Shown here piece after piece: positions 32,201 through 41,620 of a stretch of 64,000 nt of DNA. Numbering within the stretch: position 1 is the first letter of the stretch; each line of letters starts with the position of its first letter. The notes beneath the pieces are model-generated. The model was not told the origin of the DNA and made no database searches. It saw nothing but the letters and a program-made list of their open reading frames with translations. Both the position numbers and the translations under genes were made by a program. The DNA is from Turnera subulata (taxonomy: Eukaryota > Streptophyta > Magnoliopsida > Malpighiales > Passifloraceae), in assembly GCA_028386065.3 (NCBI GenBank), contig JAKUCV010004317.1, positions 19,307 through 83,306 of the forward strand. The letters run 5' to 3'.

Positions 32201-32647
32201 ACTCTCTTTATAAAGTCAGAAGAAGGCAGTAAGAGACTTTTAATTGTAAGTCTGTATGTTGATGACTTGATCTTTACTAGTAATGATTCTTATATGATTG
32301 AGAAGTTTAAGAGCTCCATGACAGAGGAATTTGAGATGACAGATTTAGGAAAGATGAAATACTTCCTTGGTGTTGAGATTATGCAAAAATCAGAAGGTAT
32401 TTATCTGAGCCAAAAGAACTCAACAATCAAATTGTCCGTGAACCCAGTTCTACATGGCAGGAGCAAACATATTGATGTAAGATTTCATTTTCTAAGGGAT
32501 CTTACGATGGAAGAAGTTGTGAGGCTTGTTCATTGTGGCACAAAGGCGCAAGTAGCTGATATAATGACTAAGCCCCTGAAACTTGATGTGTTCATAAAGC
32601 TACGAGAAGAGCTTGGAGTTTGTAAAGTACCTTTGAGTATAAACTGA
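29252..32647 (+). pseudogene. Gag-pol of the copia element, four in-frame stops
   Basis: One frame of 1131 codons from ATG 29252 (MAETNSFAQACIPKFDGD). Order: gag with zinc knuckle CYRCHQLGHFSYEC, protease (YLDSGCSNHM near 30130), GAG-pre-integrase (CIVCLVGKQH), integrase (HADICGPI, DRGGEF, then E in GIAERKNRT), and reverse transcriptase (YVDDLIFTSN near 32260). Stops at 30425 (TAG), 30524 (TGA), 31001 (TAG) and 31757 (TGA) all lie in this frame, and there is no frameshift. The first RT catalytic aspartate is replaced by valine (QLVVKNAFLH). After LSQK near 32420 the frame jumps to the last strand of RNase H (STIKLSVNPVLHGRSKH), so most of RNase H is deleted in frame. The element is dead, but clearly from a recent active line. 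Confidence 0.9.
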
Positions 32648-32679
32648 ATGTTACTGTAAGTTCAGTTTAGGGGAGGTAT

Positions 32680-32969
32680 TGTTGGATTTGACTATGTCAA
32701 GTTTGTTAGTATTTTGCTAATAAAGTCCTAGTCATAGGAGTCAAGTAGTTAGAATCTGTTTGAATTTGTTTTGATTTGGTCAGTAACAAACACTATGAGT
32801 TTGAATCTGTTTGAATTTGTTTTGATTTGGTCAGTAACAAACACCATGAAGTGTATGTGGGTTGTTACTAGTTTTTACGCATCTTGTAAGACTATAAAAG
32901 CCTGAGACGACTCAATAAACTTACAAGGTATTCTTTCACAATTCTGTGTGAGTGTTTATGAACCTTTCA
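32680..32969 (+). repeat. 3' LTR of the copia element
   Basis: 290 bases, TGTTGGATTTG...CCTTTCA, preceded by the polypurine tract AGGGGAGGTAT (32669-32679). It contains a tandem duplication of about 55 bases (GTTTGAATTTGTTTTGATTTGGTCAGTAACAAACAC, about 32753-32850). Confidence 0.85.
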
Positions 32970-33257
32970 GAATGAACATTGAACACAACAGGCTAAAGCG
33001 GCTACGAACTATTCATTGGGTTTCTGTTCTTCGCCAGCCGTTGATGGGTTGGGTTAATATTATTATGATGCTAAACCCATCTCCTTATTCTTCTTCTTCT
33101 CCAAAAATTATAAACTTAATGGTCTGCACTTTATGGAAAATGGGTAAAAATTAAAATTTAATTCAGAGTTTGGGTAAAGCGGAGTAGAAAGAGCACGGAA
33201 TAGGCAGCGACTTGGGGTTCTACTCTTCGCCAGCAGATGGGTAGGGTTAATAGTGTG
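32970..33257 (+). repeat. Duplicated 5' leader of the PPR pseudogene
   Basis: 33018-33100 repeats at 33214-33298: TTCTTCGCCAGC, GGGTTAAT, ATGATGCTAAACCCATCTCC, then a TTCTTC run. Each copy encodes the same start MMLNPSP plus serine run, so the PPR gene's beginning was tandemly duplicated with about 196 bases offset. The first copy leads into no PPR frame. Confidence 0.65.
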
Positions 33258-35322
33258 ATGATGCTAAACCCATCTCCTCCTTCTTCTTCTTCTTCAAGAT
33301 CCCTTCTTCCCTTGCTCTTCGTGCTTACAGTAATTCGACGACTAGTGACAATATACAGAAACCCAAATCCAAACCCACATGCGTTAACCTGGATGATGCT
33401 TTGGCTTCATTCCATAGGATGCTTCATAAGAATCCTTCGCCTTCCATTGTCCAATTCAATCAATTGTTGTCTTCTCTTGTCCGAGTGGCACATTATCTCA
33501 TTGGCCAAACAAATGGAATTGCGAGTGTTAGAGTAATAAACCCAAAATCGGTCTTGGGGCCTTAACCATCAGCTTAAGCTTTTGGTTGAGATGGTCACTT
33601 GACATGGTAGCGGAGCCATAATGACCAAACGGTCGCGTCTTCGAATCCCCATGCCTCCCTCCTTGTTGAATTAAAAAGCACAAGGTATGGACGGGCCTGT
33701 GCAAGTTTCAAGCCCAAAGGGCTTTCACTTGAGGGAGGGTGTTAGAGTAATAAACTCAAAACCGGTCTTGGGGCCTCAACCATCAGCTTAAGCTTTTGGT
33801 TGAGATGGCCACTTGACAGTGAGGAATCTCTCACGATGTCTACACTCTCTCCATTTTGACCAATTGCTTCTGCCATTTGCGTCGAGTGGATTTGGGTTTC
33901 TCTGCTTTTGGCAAAATCATTAAACTGGGTTTGCAGCCTGATGTTGTTATGTTTACCACCTTGATTAATGGGCTTTGCAAGGCCGATAAAATCCCACAGG
34001 CAGTGGAGTTGTTTGACAAAATGGTTGCAAATACCTGCCAACCTGATGTAATGACTTATGCTACGATAGTACATGGAATGTGCAAGATTGAGAAAACTAA
34101 TGTGGCTGTTGGTTTGCTGCGACGAATGGAAGAGGTAGGTTGCCATCCAAATGTAGTGACTTACAGCACGGTTGTCGATAGCTTTTGGAAGGATGGACAA
34201 GTTTTCGAGGCTTTGGATCTCTTCTCCAAAATGACAAACAAAGGGATTTCACCAACCGTTGTCACTTACACCCCCTTGAATCAAGGCCTTTGCAATTCGG
34301 GACAGTGGAAAGAAGCCAATTCTTTGCTCTCTGAAATGTTGGCTTTGAATATTACACCTACAGTCATCACCTTCAATATATTGGTTGATGCTCTTTGCAA
34401 AGAAGGCTTGGCCACAGAGGCTCATGCTTTGCTCAAAACAATGGCTCAGTGGGGTATACAGCCTAATGTCATCACGTGCAATTCACTGATGGATGGATAT
34501 TGTTTACGGAAGGAAATGGATAAAGCTAGAGTAGTGGTTGATCTGATGTTAGTAAAATGTTGCAGACATAATGTTCACAGTTACAACATCCTGATTAACG
34601 GATATGGCAAGATTCAAAAGACGGATGAAGCTGGACAACTTTTCTATGATATGTCTGATAAAGGTTTGGTTCCTGACACTCTTACTTACAATACTCTTTT
34701 AAGTGGCTTCTCACAGGCAGGAAGACGTGGTGCGGCCGAACAGCTTTTCAAGGACATGAATGCAAATGGCCCAACTCCAGAAATATTTACTTATGCCGCA
34801 ATGCTAGATGGTTTGTGCAAGCAGGGGCGCCTCAATAAGGCACTAACACTTTTTCAAACTATGGAAAAGCATTCATTGAAGCCCACTATAGTGATATATA
34901 CTTTCCTCATTCGTGGCATGTGCAATTCTGGAAAGATTAAACATGCAAGGGAACTGTTTAACTCTCTGTCTCTGAAAGGCTTGCAAGCAACCAGATGTCT
35001 GGACATGTAGTATAATGTTCAATATGGACTTTGCATGGAAGGATTTGTTGATGAAGCAGATAAACTTTTTAGAAAACTGGAAAAAGATGGTTACTCATTG
35101 AATAGTTGCTGCTACAACGTGATGATACAAGGATTGCTTCGGGAGAAGGATACGTCGAGGGCAGTTTAACTCATCAATGAAATGGTAGATCGTGGATTCT
35201 CAGCAGATGCCACTACGACGGAGATGGTAGTACTTCTTTCATCTATTGATGACAATCTCCTGTTGAAAAAACTACTAGGTTCTGCTGAAAATGATGGAAA
35301 TGTGGGAGGTGAAATAATTTAG
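33258..35322 (+). pseudogene. RFL-type PPR gene copy 1, interrupted by a TRIM and frameshifts
   Basis: Starts MMLNPSPPSSSSSRS, a serine/leucine-rich stretch compatible with an organelle transit peptide. A frameshift near 33380 leads into the frame with SFHRMLHKNPSPSIVQFN, the typical N-terminal block of Rf-like P-class PPR proteins. Another shift lies near 33495. A 293-bp TRIM (33526-33818) then splits the coding sequence. From 33819 to about 34995, about ten 35-residue P-type repeats are in one frame (for example TYSTVVD, TYAAMLDGLCKQGRL). A frameshift and stop near 35008, and a TAA at 35167-35169, end the gene. The rest of the C-terminus is recognisable to 35322 by comparison with copy 2. 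P-class PPR proteins of this type bind specific organelle RNAs, and this group includes fertility restorers. This copy cannot make a full protein. Confidence 0.88.
33526..33818 (+). mobile_element. TRIM (miniature LTR retrotransposon) inside the PPR coding sequence
   Basis: Two 79-bp terminal repeats (33526-33604 and 33740-33818, TGTTAGAGTAATAAAC...CACTTGACA) differ at four positions, all transitions. The primer-binding site TGGTAGCGGAGCC directly follows the first repeat (33605-33617). A purine tract TTGAGGGAGGG precedes the second. The 135-bp interior has no coding capacity but includes GGTCGCGTCTTCGAATCCCC, like a tRNA T-arm/B box. Flanks GCGAG (33521-33525) and GTGAG (33819-33823) are a 5-bp target duplication with one C/T change. 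Such elements depend on proteins from autonomous elements. Confidence 0.9.
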
Positions 35323-35394
35323 TGAATGAATTGAATTAGCAAAATGAAGCTAACATTCTTCTCATTAATCATTAGAACTGTTAGTGTCACGGGT

Positions 35395-36077
35395 CGGGAG
35401 TTTTGGAAAGCAAACTCCTCCACCAATTGTCACGAGACTACGAATCCCCAACAATAGCCCGTGCGGCACTTAGGCAAGAACCCCAATCTTAAGCCTAAGT
35501 CAGCCTAAACCCCGGTACCACGCTAGCAAGAGAACACTCAGAAAAGTATTGGAGGAAAGCAATGTGTATATTAACAACAAAGAGTGTTTACAAGTGTGAG
35601 TCCCGTGCTCAAGTACAATAGAATTCCCCAATTCCTAACTACACTCTCCATCCCCAAATGAGGAGACCCCTCTCCTATATATAGCCCATCCACCTCCTCA
35701 ATGGATGGCTAGGATCGTGCCTCTAGAATGTTCCACGATCCAATGGCTAATATTACAAGCCTAGAATACTCTAGTCTCACCTAGATATTTTAGAACATTC
35801 CCCATGGTTCCATATCCTTCCATAAGGTTCCATGAGGTTCTAGACCCTTCCAGAACTTCTAGGACCTTCCACCCACTTCTAGAATTCTCTAGAGTCTTCC
35901 CCAAGGTTCTAGAGAATTCCACACCCTTCTAGAATATTCTAGAACTCTCTAGTGTGTACCACCACCATCTAGAGAATTCCGCCATTCTCCAGAGAACTCC
36001 ACACGCTTCTTGCGCATTCCGGGCTTCTCTAGAATCTTCCGCACAATTCTTGAGCCCTTGTCGCACATCGCGTGACA
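35395..36077 (-). repeat. 3' LTR of the TR-GAG element
   Basis: Bounded on its inner side by the polypurine tract (minus-strand AAGTGGGGGAGGA, 36090-36078). It contains the same TTCTAGAA-rich block as the other LTR, including TTCTAGAATATTCTAGAA at 35927-35944, and CTATATATAG at 35675-35684. The gag reading frame ends inside this LTR. Confidence 0.9.
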
Positions 36078-38111
36078 TCCTCCCCCACTTGTTGACACAA
36101 CGCCCTCGTTGCGCTCCCGTGCTTGCTCCCCGTGCTTCCTCCATTTTCTTGTGCGCCTCCTACGCCTTCGCCCATGCGTTGGCATGTTGGATTGGCCATC
36201 TCCCTTGGTGCTCCCCATCAAGCCTTTGGTCACCTCCACTTCTCCCTTGTGTTGGTGTCGCCCCCGCGATCCCTTGGCTTGCTGCACCTTGGCCTTGCCC
36301 CGTTGTGATGCACCTCCTTTGTTGGCGACGTCCCCTATCGCCTTCCTATTAAGCTCTCGTAGGCTCCTTGGTTTATCTTTGACAAGCCGCATGGCGCTCA
36401 TCGCCTTCACCTTTTGTGCCTTCCCTTCGCGCAACACCCCGACCGTGCATGACTTGCTTCCACCCATCAAGATCATGCTATTTGCACTCGGCACCGGCAT
36501 AGCTCTTGTCGTGTCGACGAACTCCACGCCTAGCACAATTGGATACTCATCCATGTCGAAAACCGTAAGATCAATCTTTCCACGCCATTCCCCAATGGCT
36601 ATGTCAACCTCGCGTGCGACTCCATGAATTGGCTTGGCTTCGGAGTTGACGGCCTTCAACCATCCATGCTCCTCCCCAAATTTAATACCAAGCCTTTGAG
36701 CCTCGGAATTTTGGATGAAGTTGTGCGTGGCTCCTGTGTCAATCAATGCCTCGGTCTCCTTCCCCCCAATCTTGGCAACCACGTACATGCGCCCCTTACG
36801 CTCCACTTTCTCCTCGGTCTTTGCCTTGACCGCGCCAAGCAATCGGAGTGAACCCATCCTTGGTTCTTCTTCGGCATCATTTTTGTTGGAGCACTCTCCC
36901 TTCTCCTCGTTCCCTCGAACGAGTGCCGCTAGCTTGTTGTGTTGAGGACAATCGTATGCCTTGTGCGGACCACTGCAAAGGAAGCACTCTAATTTCTTCC
37001 ATTCACCACTTGCCTTCTCTTTTCCACAATCACCTTTCGGCTTGTCCCACTTCGGCTTGTGGCTCTTCCATTTGTCTTCCTTCACATGGTGCGACTCCTC
37101 CTCGGTATCGCTAGTCGCTCCCCCACTTTTGCCCAAGTTATCTTTCAAACCTTTCGGCTTGGAAAACTCGAACTTGTTGAATTCAATTAGCGACTCCGCT
37201 GCGGCAATTGCAGCATTGAGGTCTTGCACCCCTCGCCTTTGAAGCTCCAACTTGGCCCACCCCTGCAGGCCATCCAAGGAAGCAAACAAAGCTTCCTTGT
37301 CGGGCATATCGGGTATCTCCAACAAGACTTCCGTGAACTCCTTCACGTACTCCCGAATGCTCCCTTTATGCGTGAGCCGACGAAGCTTACTCCGCGCCTC
37401 AAGCTCAACATTTTGCGGATAAAATTGGGCCTTGATCTCCCTCTTAAAATCAGCCCAAGTGTCGATACGGACGGTGCCCCTCTCCATGTCCGTGTACCTA
37501 CGTCTCCACCAAAGAGTAGCCAAATCACTATGGTAGAGGGACGCGGTACTAACCTTCTTGGCCTCGTCTCGGATTCCCATGCCATCAAAGTAGCGCTCGC
37601 AATTGAAGAGGAAGTTGTCCAACTCCTTAGCATCACGAGCCCCGTCGTAGGCCTTAGGCTTTGGCACATTCACCTTCGACTCCCAAGTAGCCACCACACT
37701 CCCTTGTGCGACGGCCTTCTTCTACACTGTGAACTCCCCCTTGAGTTCTTTCATGTCCTCCATGATGGCAGCAAGTTGGGCGAGGATGGTGTCTTGCTGA
37801 GACTTGAACTCTTCAAGCTCCCTCTTGAACGAGTCCGCGACAATGTTGAGGGCACCTTACATCTCCCCACGAAGCTCCTCTTCGTCCCATGACTCGAGCT
37901 TCTCGATGCGCCGGTCTTGCTTCTCAACTTCGTCGATGAGCTCTGCCAAGCCAAGGCTCGTCCGATCGAGCCTTTCCACCACACCTGCTAGACGATCCCT
38001 GTCCACGGTCTTCTCCCTAAAAGCCTTCTTGCCACCCTTGGTAGGACGTTGTTCCTCCCTAGGAACGTGCTCTCCTACAACAATACCAACATCGGCCTCG
38101 CCACTGGCCAT
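35949..38111 (-). pseudogene. gag: Gag-protease of the TR-GAG element, two in-frame stops
   Basis: The first good ATG is at 38111. An N-terminal charged region (38111-37860) looks coiled-coil forming. In-frame stops lie at 37859-37857 (TAA) and 37724-37722 (TAG). From 37697 an open 582-codon stretch contains the gag domain (FLFNCERYFDGMG, LATLWWRRRYTD, KREIKAQFYP), a zinc knuckle CFLCSGPHKAYDCP, the protease motif ALIDTGATHNFI, and a very basic tail (RRRRRRTRKWRKH). No polymerase follows. The two stops could be recent damage, as the rest of the frame is intact over 1.7 kb. Confidence 0.85.
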
Positions 38112-38142
38112 TTCCCCACGATCTCCCACGCTAGCGAACCTT

Positions 38143-38155
38143 GGCTCCGCTACCA
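38143..38155 (-). other. Primer-binding site of the TR-GAG element (variant)
   Basis: On the minus strand TGGTAGCGGAGCC starts two bases inside the 5' LTR end. It is identical to the TRIM site at 33605-33617 and to the first 12 bases of the copia site at 29136-29147. Confidence 0.8.
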
Positions 38156-38157
38156 AC

Positions 38158-38850
38158 TGTCACGGGCCGAGAGTTTTGGAAAGCAAACTCCGCCACCAAT
38201 TGTCACGAGACTACGAATCCCCAACAATAGCCCGTGCGGCACTTAGGCAAGAACTCCAATCTCAAGCCTAAGTCAGCCTAAACCCCGCTACCATGCTAGC
38301 AAGAGAACACTCAGAAAAGTATTGGAGGAAAGCAATGTGTATATTAACAACAAAGAGTGTTTACAAGTGTGAGCCCCGTGCTCAAGTACAATAGAATTCC
38401 CCAATTCCTAACTACACTCTCCATCCCCAAATGAGGAGACCCCTCTCCTATATATAGCCCATCCACCTCCTCAATGGATGGCTAGGATCGTGCCTCTAGA
38501 ATGTTCCACGATCCAATGGCTAATATTACAAGCCTAGAATACTCTAGTCTCACCTAGATATTCTAGAACATTCCCCATGGTTCCATATCCTTCCATAAGG
38601 TTCCATGAGGTTCTAGACCCTTTCAGAACTTCTACGACCTTCCACCCACTTCTAGAATTCTCTAGAGTCTTCCCCAAGGTTCTAGAGAATTCCACACCCT
38701 TCTAGAATATTCTAGAACTCTCTAGTGTGTACCACCACCATCTAGACAATTCCGCCATTCTCCAGAGAACTCCACACGCTTCTTGCGTATTCCGGGCTTC
38801 TCTAGAATCTTCCGCGCAATTCTTGAGCCCTTGTCGCGCATCGCGTGACA
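38158..38850 (-). repeat. 5' LTR of the TR-GAG element
   Basis: Termini TGTCACGCGATG (38850) and CCGTGACA (38158). It contains the promoter-like region listed separately. Nearly identical to the 3' LTR, which suggests a young insertion. Confidence 0.9.
38448..38830 (-). promoter_or_regulatory. Heat-shock-type promoter in the TR-GAG 5' LTR
   Basis: In the direction of transcription (minus), a dense set of inverted GAA/TTC pentamers precedes CTATATATAG (38457-38448), a TATA box. Perfect heat-shock elements include TTCTAGAATATTCTAGAA (38700-38717, four alternating units) and TTCTAGAACATTC (38561-38573, three units). Near-perfect runs of alternating pentamers fill 38610-38680. Heat-shock factors bind such arrays as trimers. 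The arrangement resembles the heat-activated ONSEN LTR, though the element family differs. Activity is inferred from the motifs only. Confidence 0.65.
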
Positions 38851-39153
38851 GTTAGCTTTTATTCATTCTTGCATATGCCCCAAGATGAGGGATCTTCGTT
38901 CAAAGGAACACAAGCATGTTGCTAAGTTCAATGTCTTCATTCGCATCAAGATTCAGATACTTTTTGTGCTCTAGTGATGACAATTTTTTCTGTCTGGAGA
39001 GCTCGCATGATTGGATTTTTAATAGCAAGAACCATGATCCAAGGGATTTCACAAAGCTTGCTGTCACTGTTCTTTTGGACTATCGCAAGGAAAATATGTG
39101 TTCACATTTGCGAGAAGATCAACTCCCTAGTTTAGAGCGTTGGCTCTCCCCCA

Positions 39154-39285
39154 ACTGATGAGTGTATTAAATTGAATACTGATGCAGCCTGCTCTGAGCA
39201 TATGATTTGCTTAGGTGCAGTTTTATTTTGTGCGCACAGACAGTTGAGAGGTCAGTTCAGCCCGTTACAAGCTGAATTGAATTGA
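39154..39285 (+). pseudogene. RNase H-like domain fragment
   Basis: 44 codons ending in TGA give KLNTDAACSEHMICLGAVLF and then SPLQAELN. This is the start of the plant RNase H-like (RVT_3) domain, with the first catalytic Asp in NTDAA and the Glu in QAEL. It may derive from a LINE or from the host family of RNase H-domain proteins. Upstream frame 38916-39158 may be further degraded parts. Confidence 0.55.
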
Positions 39286-40002
39286 TCGTGAGCTGTTCCT
39301 TCAGTCTATAGATATTTGCTGGTAGCTTTTTTCTTGGCAATGTAATCATCTTAATGGAGTCTCAAATGAGAGCAATCTTTGTGGGGGGTACGGGAAGAAC
39401 AAAGTGCACCGGAATTCCTATAATTCGTAGGCAAAACAAACCTATTTGAGTCCTATAAGTCTTAAATATATATTAAGTACGTCAATCTAGTCTTATATAA
39501 CTATTCAGTCCAACTTCACATTGTTGCCCTTAAGTCATGATTATTGTATTAGATAGGTATGCCAATAGGAAAAATTTTAAAAGTTTTTTCTTTAAAAACA
39601 TGACTTTAGAATTAAATTGGTGTGTCCTACTTTTACAATTTTTTTCTATAAGATCAAAATTCCACATGAGGCCACCCATGGGGTGACAAGTCGTATCCTT
39701 GTCCGAAATACAAGATTGATATAAAAAAGGATACAAATTTGGTACAATTAAAAACTCATCCGAAATGGCCAAATCCCTGATTTGTTCTTTATTGGGGAAT
39801 GGAAATACGTGGATCATTTTCCAGCAAAACTTACAAATAAAGACCAAAACTTACACAAATAAAGAAAAAGGCCCCACTATTCCAAAATATAAAAGCATTC
39901 TTTTAAAGAAGGACCTAAGTGAAAAGAATGAAATGATATAAGTCGCCATGGAGATGGTATTAATGGTGCTAAATGTGGAAGTGCTAAAAAAAACACCAAT
40001 GA
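39286..40002. other. Intergenic, no gene seen
   Basis: AT-rich and without a supported coding region. It ends at the target duplication CACCAATGA (39994-40002) of the SINE. Confidence 0.5.
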
Positions 40003-40162
40003 GGGTTGGCTTAGTTGGTTGAGGTTCAGTTAGCCACTGACCGTTTCTCCTGATGGGTAATCTGTAAATATCATTGTAAGTATCCGTTGGGCACGGTAGT
40101 TTGGCCTGGCCGTGGACTGAGGGAGCCTCTCCTCAACCTAAACTTTTATCAAAAAAAAATAG
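40003..40162 (+). mobile_element. tRNA-derived SINE with 9-bp target duplication
   Basis: Begins GGGTTGGCTTAGTTGGTTGA (A-box-like), ends CTCTCCTCAACCTAAACTTT followed by TATC and an A9 tail. It is flanked by direct repeats CACCAATGA at 39994-40002 and 40163-40171. The length of about 160 bases and the tail fit a plant SINE. It is not a functional tRNA gene. Confidence 0.8.
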
Positions 40163-40171
40163 CACCAATGA

Positions 40172-41540
40172 TGCTAGATGTACCAGAAAGAGTATCGATG
40201 GTACTAGATTCACGAGGATGTTAGTAGAAAATTAGAAAAAAATAGTGAAAAATTTTAATATTTTATAATAATATAGAGTACAAATAATATTAAAAATTAA
40301 AATGTAAGAAGAGAGAGAGATTTGAAGCCATGCATCTCCTACCATGCAATGCATCGAGTAACCAGCCTCTCATGCGTGGATGATTGTGAGATTAAAAAAG
40401 ACACAAACAAGAAGAAGAAGACGACCAAGAAACTAACCACGACAGCACTAGCTCAGAACATGGTGGTGTTAACCGGTAGGGATGGCTTAGGGGCCTCTCT
40501 GAATTTTTAATTTTTCCATATAAGTCCTATCGTGATACATTTGTGTTCCGCATGAATTTTTAATTTTTTCATATAAGTCATATCGTAATATATATTTGGC
40601 CTCCTCTAAATTTTATTTTTTCATATTAACCCTTACCATTACACATAAAATGTTATATTGGTTCTTTATAAAAATTATATCTAACTTCATAACCGGGTTT
40701 TGACCATCTATATTAATTGTCCATGTCCATTGGGACCTTGATAGATGAAAATGTTCAAGGTAAATTAGAGGGATGGAATCAGGGAAGTTGTTGAAAGTTT
40801 AAGATAGACAACCCCAGAGGATTTATATATGGCTGCAATATCTTCATGCTCTTGAGCTTAATTACTTCTAGTTTAATTTCTATTCTAATCTTTTAGCATA
40901 TATATACTTCAGGTGGTGAGGGTCCCCACATGTTTTTTTTCTAAGAACACAGAAATTTTCATTACTTCAAATTAAATTCATTATACAGAATAAAAAATGA
41001 CACAAACTCATTATACAGAATAAAAAATTAACACAAAGAGTCTAATTACAAACGTAAAAGGAACACAACAACATATAAAATAAACTAAAAAGTCTAACAA
41101 ACTTAAGCCGATAACAATCTCCTACGGGACAGCTGCAAGTAATTAGTAGATATGAGTGTAACAAAAAAAACACGAGTTGTTGGGAAAATAAGATAGCGAT
41201 CTTCGTGAAGAAGAGTCCTGCTAATGACAGGATGCAACCTCTTTACAACTTTCGAAGTGAAAGGTTTTTCCATTGGCTAAAGCCACCCGCACTCTTAAAC
41301 CAAGACTATTGGTCCTTGCAGAAAAAGTTCACCAAAAGAAGACATAAACAACCGGTTTAGCGTCCCCACATGTGTTTGTGCATATATTGCTTATAAAATA
41401 TTAAAATTGAAACAAATTAATACATTTGTTTTTTCAGAAAATGAAACAAATACACTTGAAAGTCAAGATAAATAAATAAAGTGCAACTTCAAAGTAAATT
41501 TTTTTGAGATGGGGTTAGGGTTATGAAAGCATAGAAAGGG
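40172..41540. other. Intergenic host DNA
   Basis: No gene. 40788-40860 shares blocks with 25371-25440 (GAAAGTTTAAG, GAGGATTTAT, ATCTTCATGCTCTTG). 41480-41560 is duplicated at 54195-54250, showing that the duplicated host segment starts here. Confidence 0.5.
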
Positions 41541-41620
41541 TTAGCGTTTGATTGTGAAATTCTGTTTAATCAAATTAATTCTCTCTCTCCTTCTTCTTAA
41601 TAGCAATTTACACAGTAGTG

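Larger units (their letters stand above)
28958..32969 (+). mobile_element. Ty1/copia retrotransposon with in-frame stops and an internal deletion
   Basis: A 5' LTR (truncated), a primer-binding site, one gag-pol frame and a 3' LTR are in order on the plus strand. Total is 4.0 kb, shorter than full copia elements (about 4.7-5 kb) because of a missing RNase H section and a shortened 5' LTR. No target duplication was found. The right end lies close to the 5' region of the PPR pseudogene. Confidence 0.9.
35395..38850 (-). mobile_element. Gag-protease-only LTR retrotransposon (TR-GAG type), minus strand
   Basis: LTRs of 693 bases (38850-38158, 5') and 683 bases (36077-35395, 3') have termini TGTCACG...CGTGACA. 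The element is flanked by the perfect target duplication GTTAG (35390-35394 and 38851-38855). The interior encodes gag and an aspartic-protease-like domain but no reverse transcriptase, RNase H or integrase, so it needs helper functions. Total is 3456 bases. This matches the class described as terminal-repeat retrotransposons with a GAG domain. It lies between the 3' end of PPR copy 1 and the RNase H remnant, joining sequence that was contiguous before insertion. Confidence 0.92.

Noticed and set aside
33605..33660. A tRNA gene
   Set aside because: Only the acceptor-complement (primer-binding site) and a B-box-like segment are present, in antisense-to-acceptor arrangement. It is part of the TRIM.
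35954..38271. Plus-strand ORFs across the TR-GAG element
   Set aside because: They are complements of the gag-protease frame on the minus strand, with Cys/Pro/Leu-rich nonsense composition.
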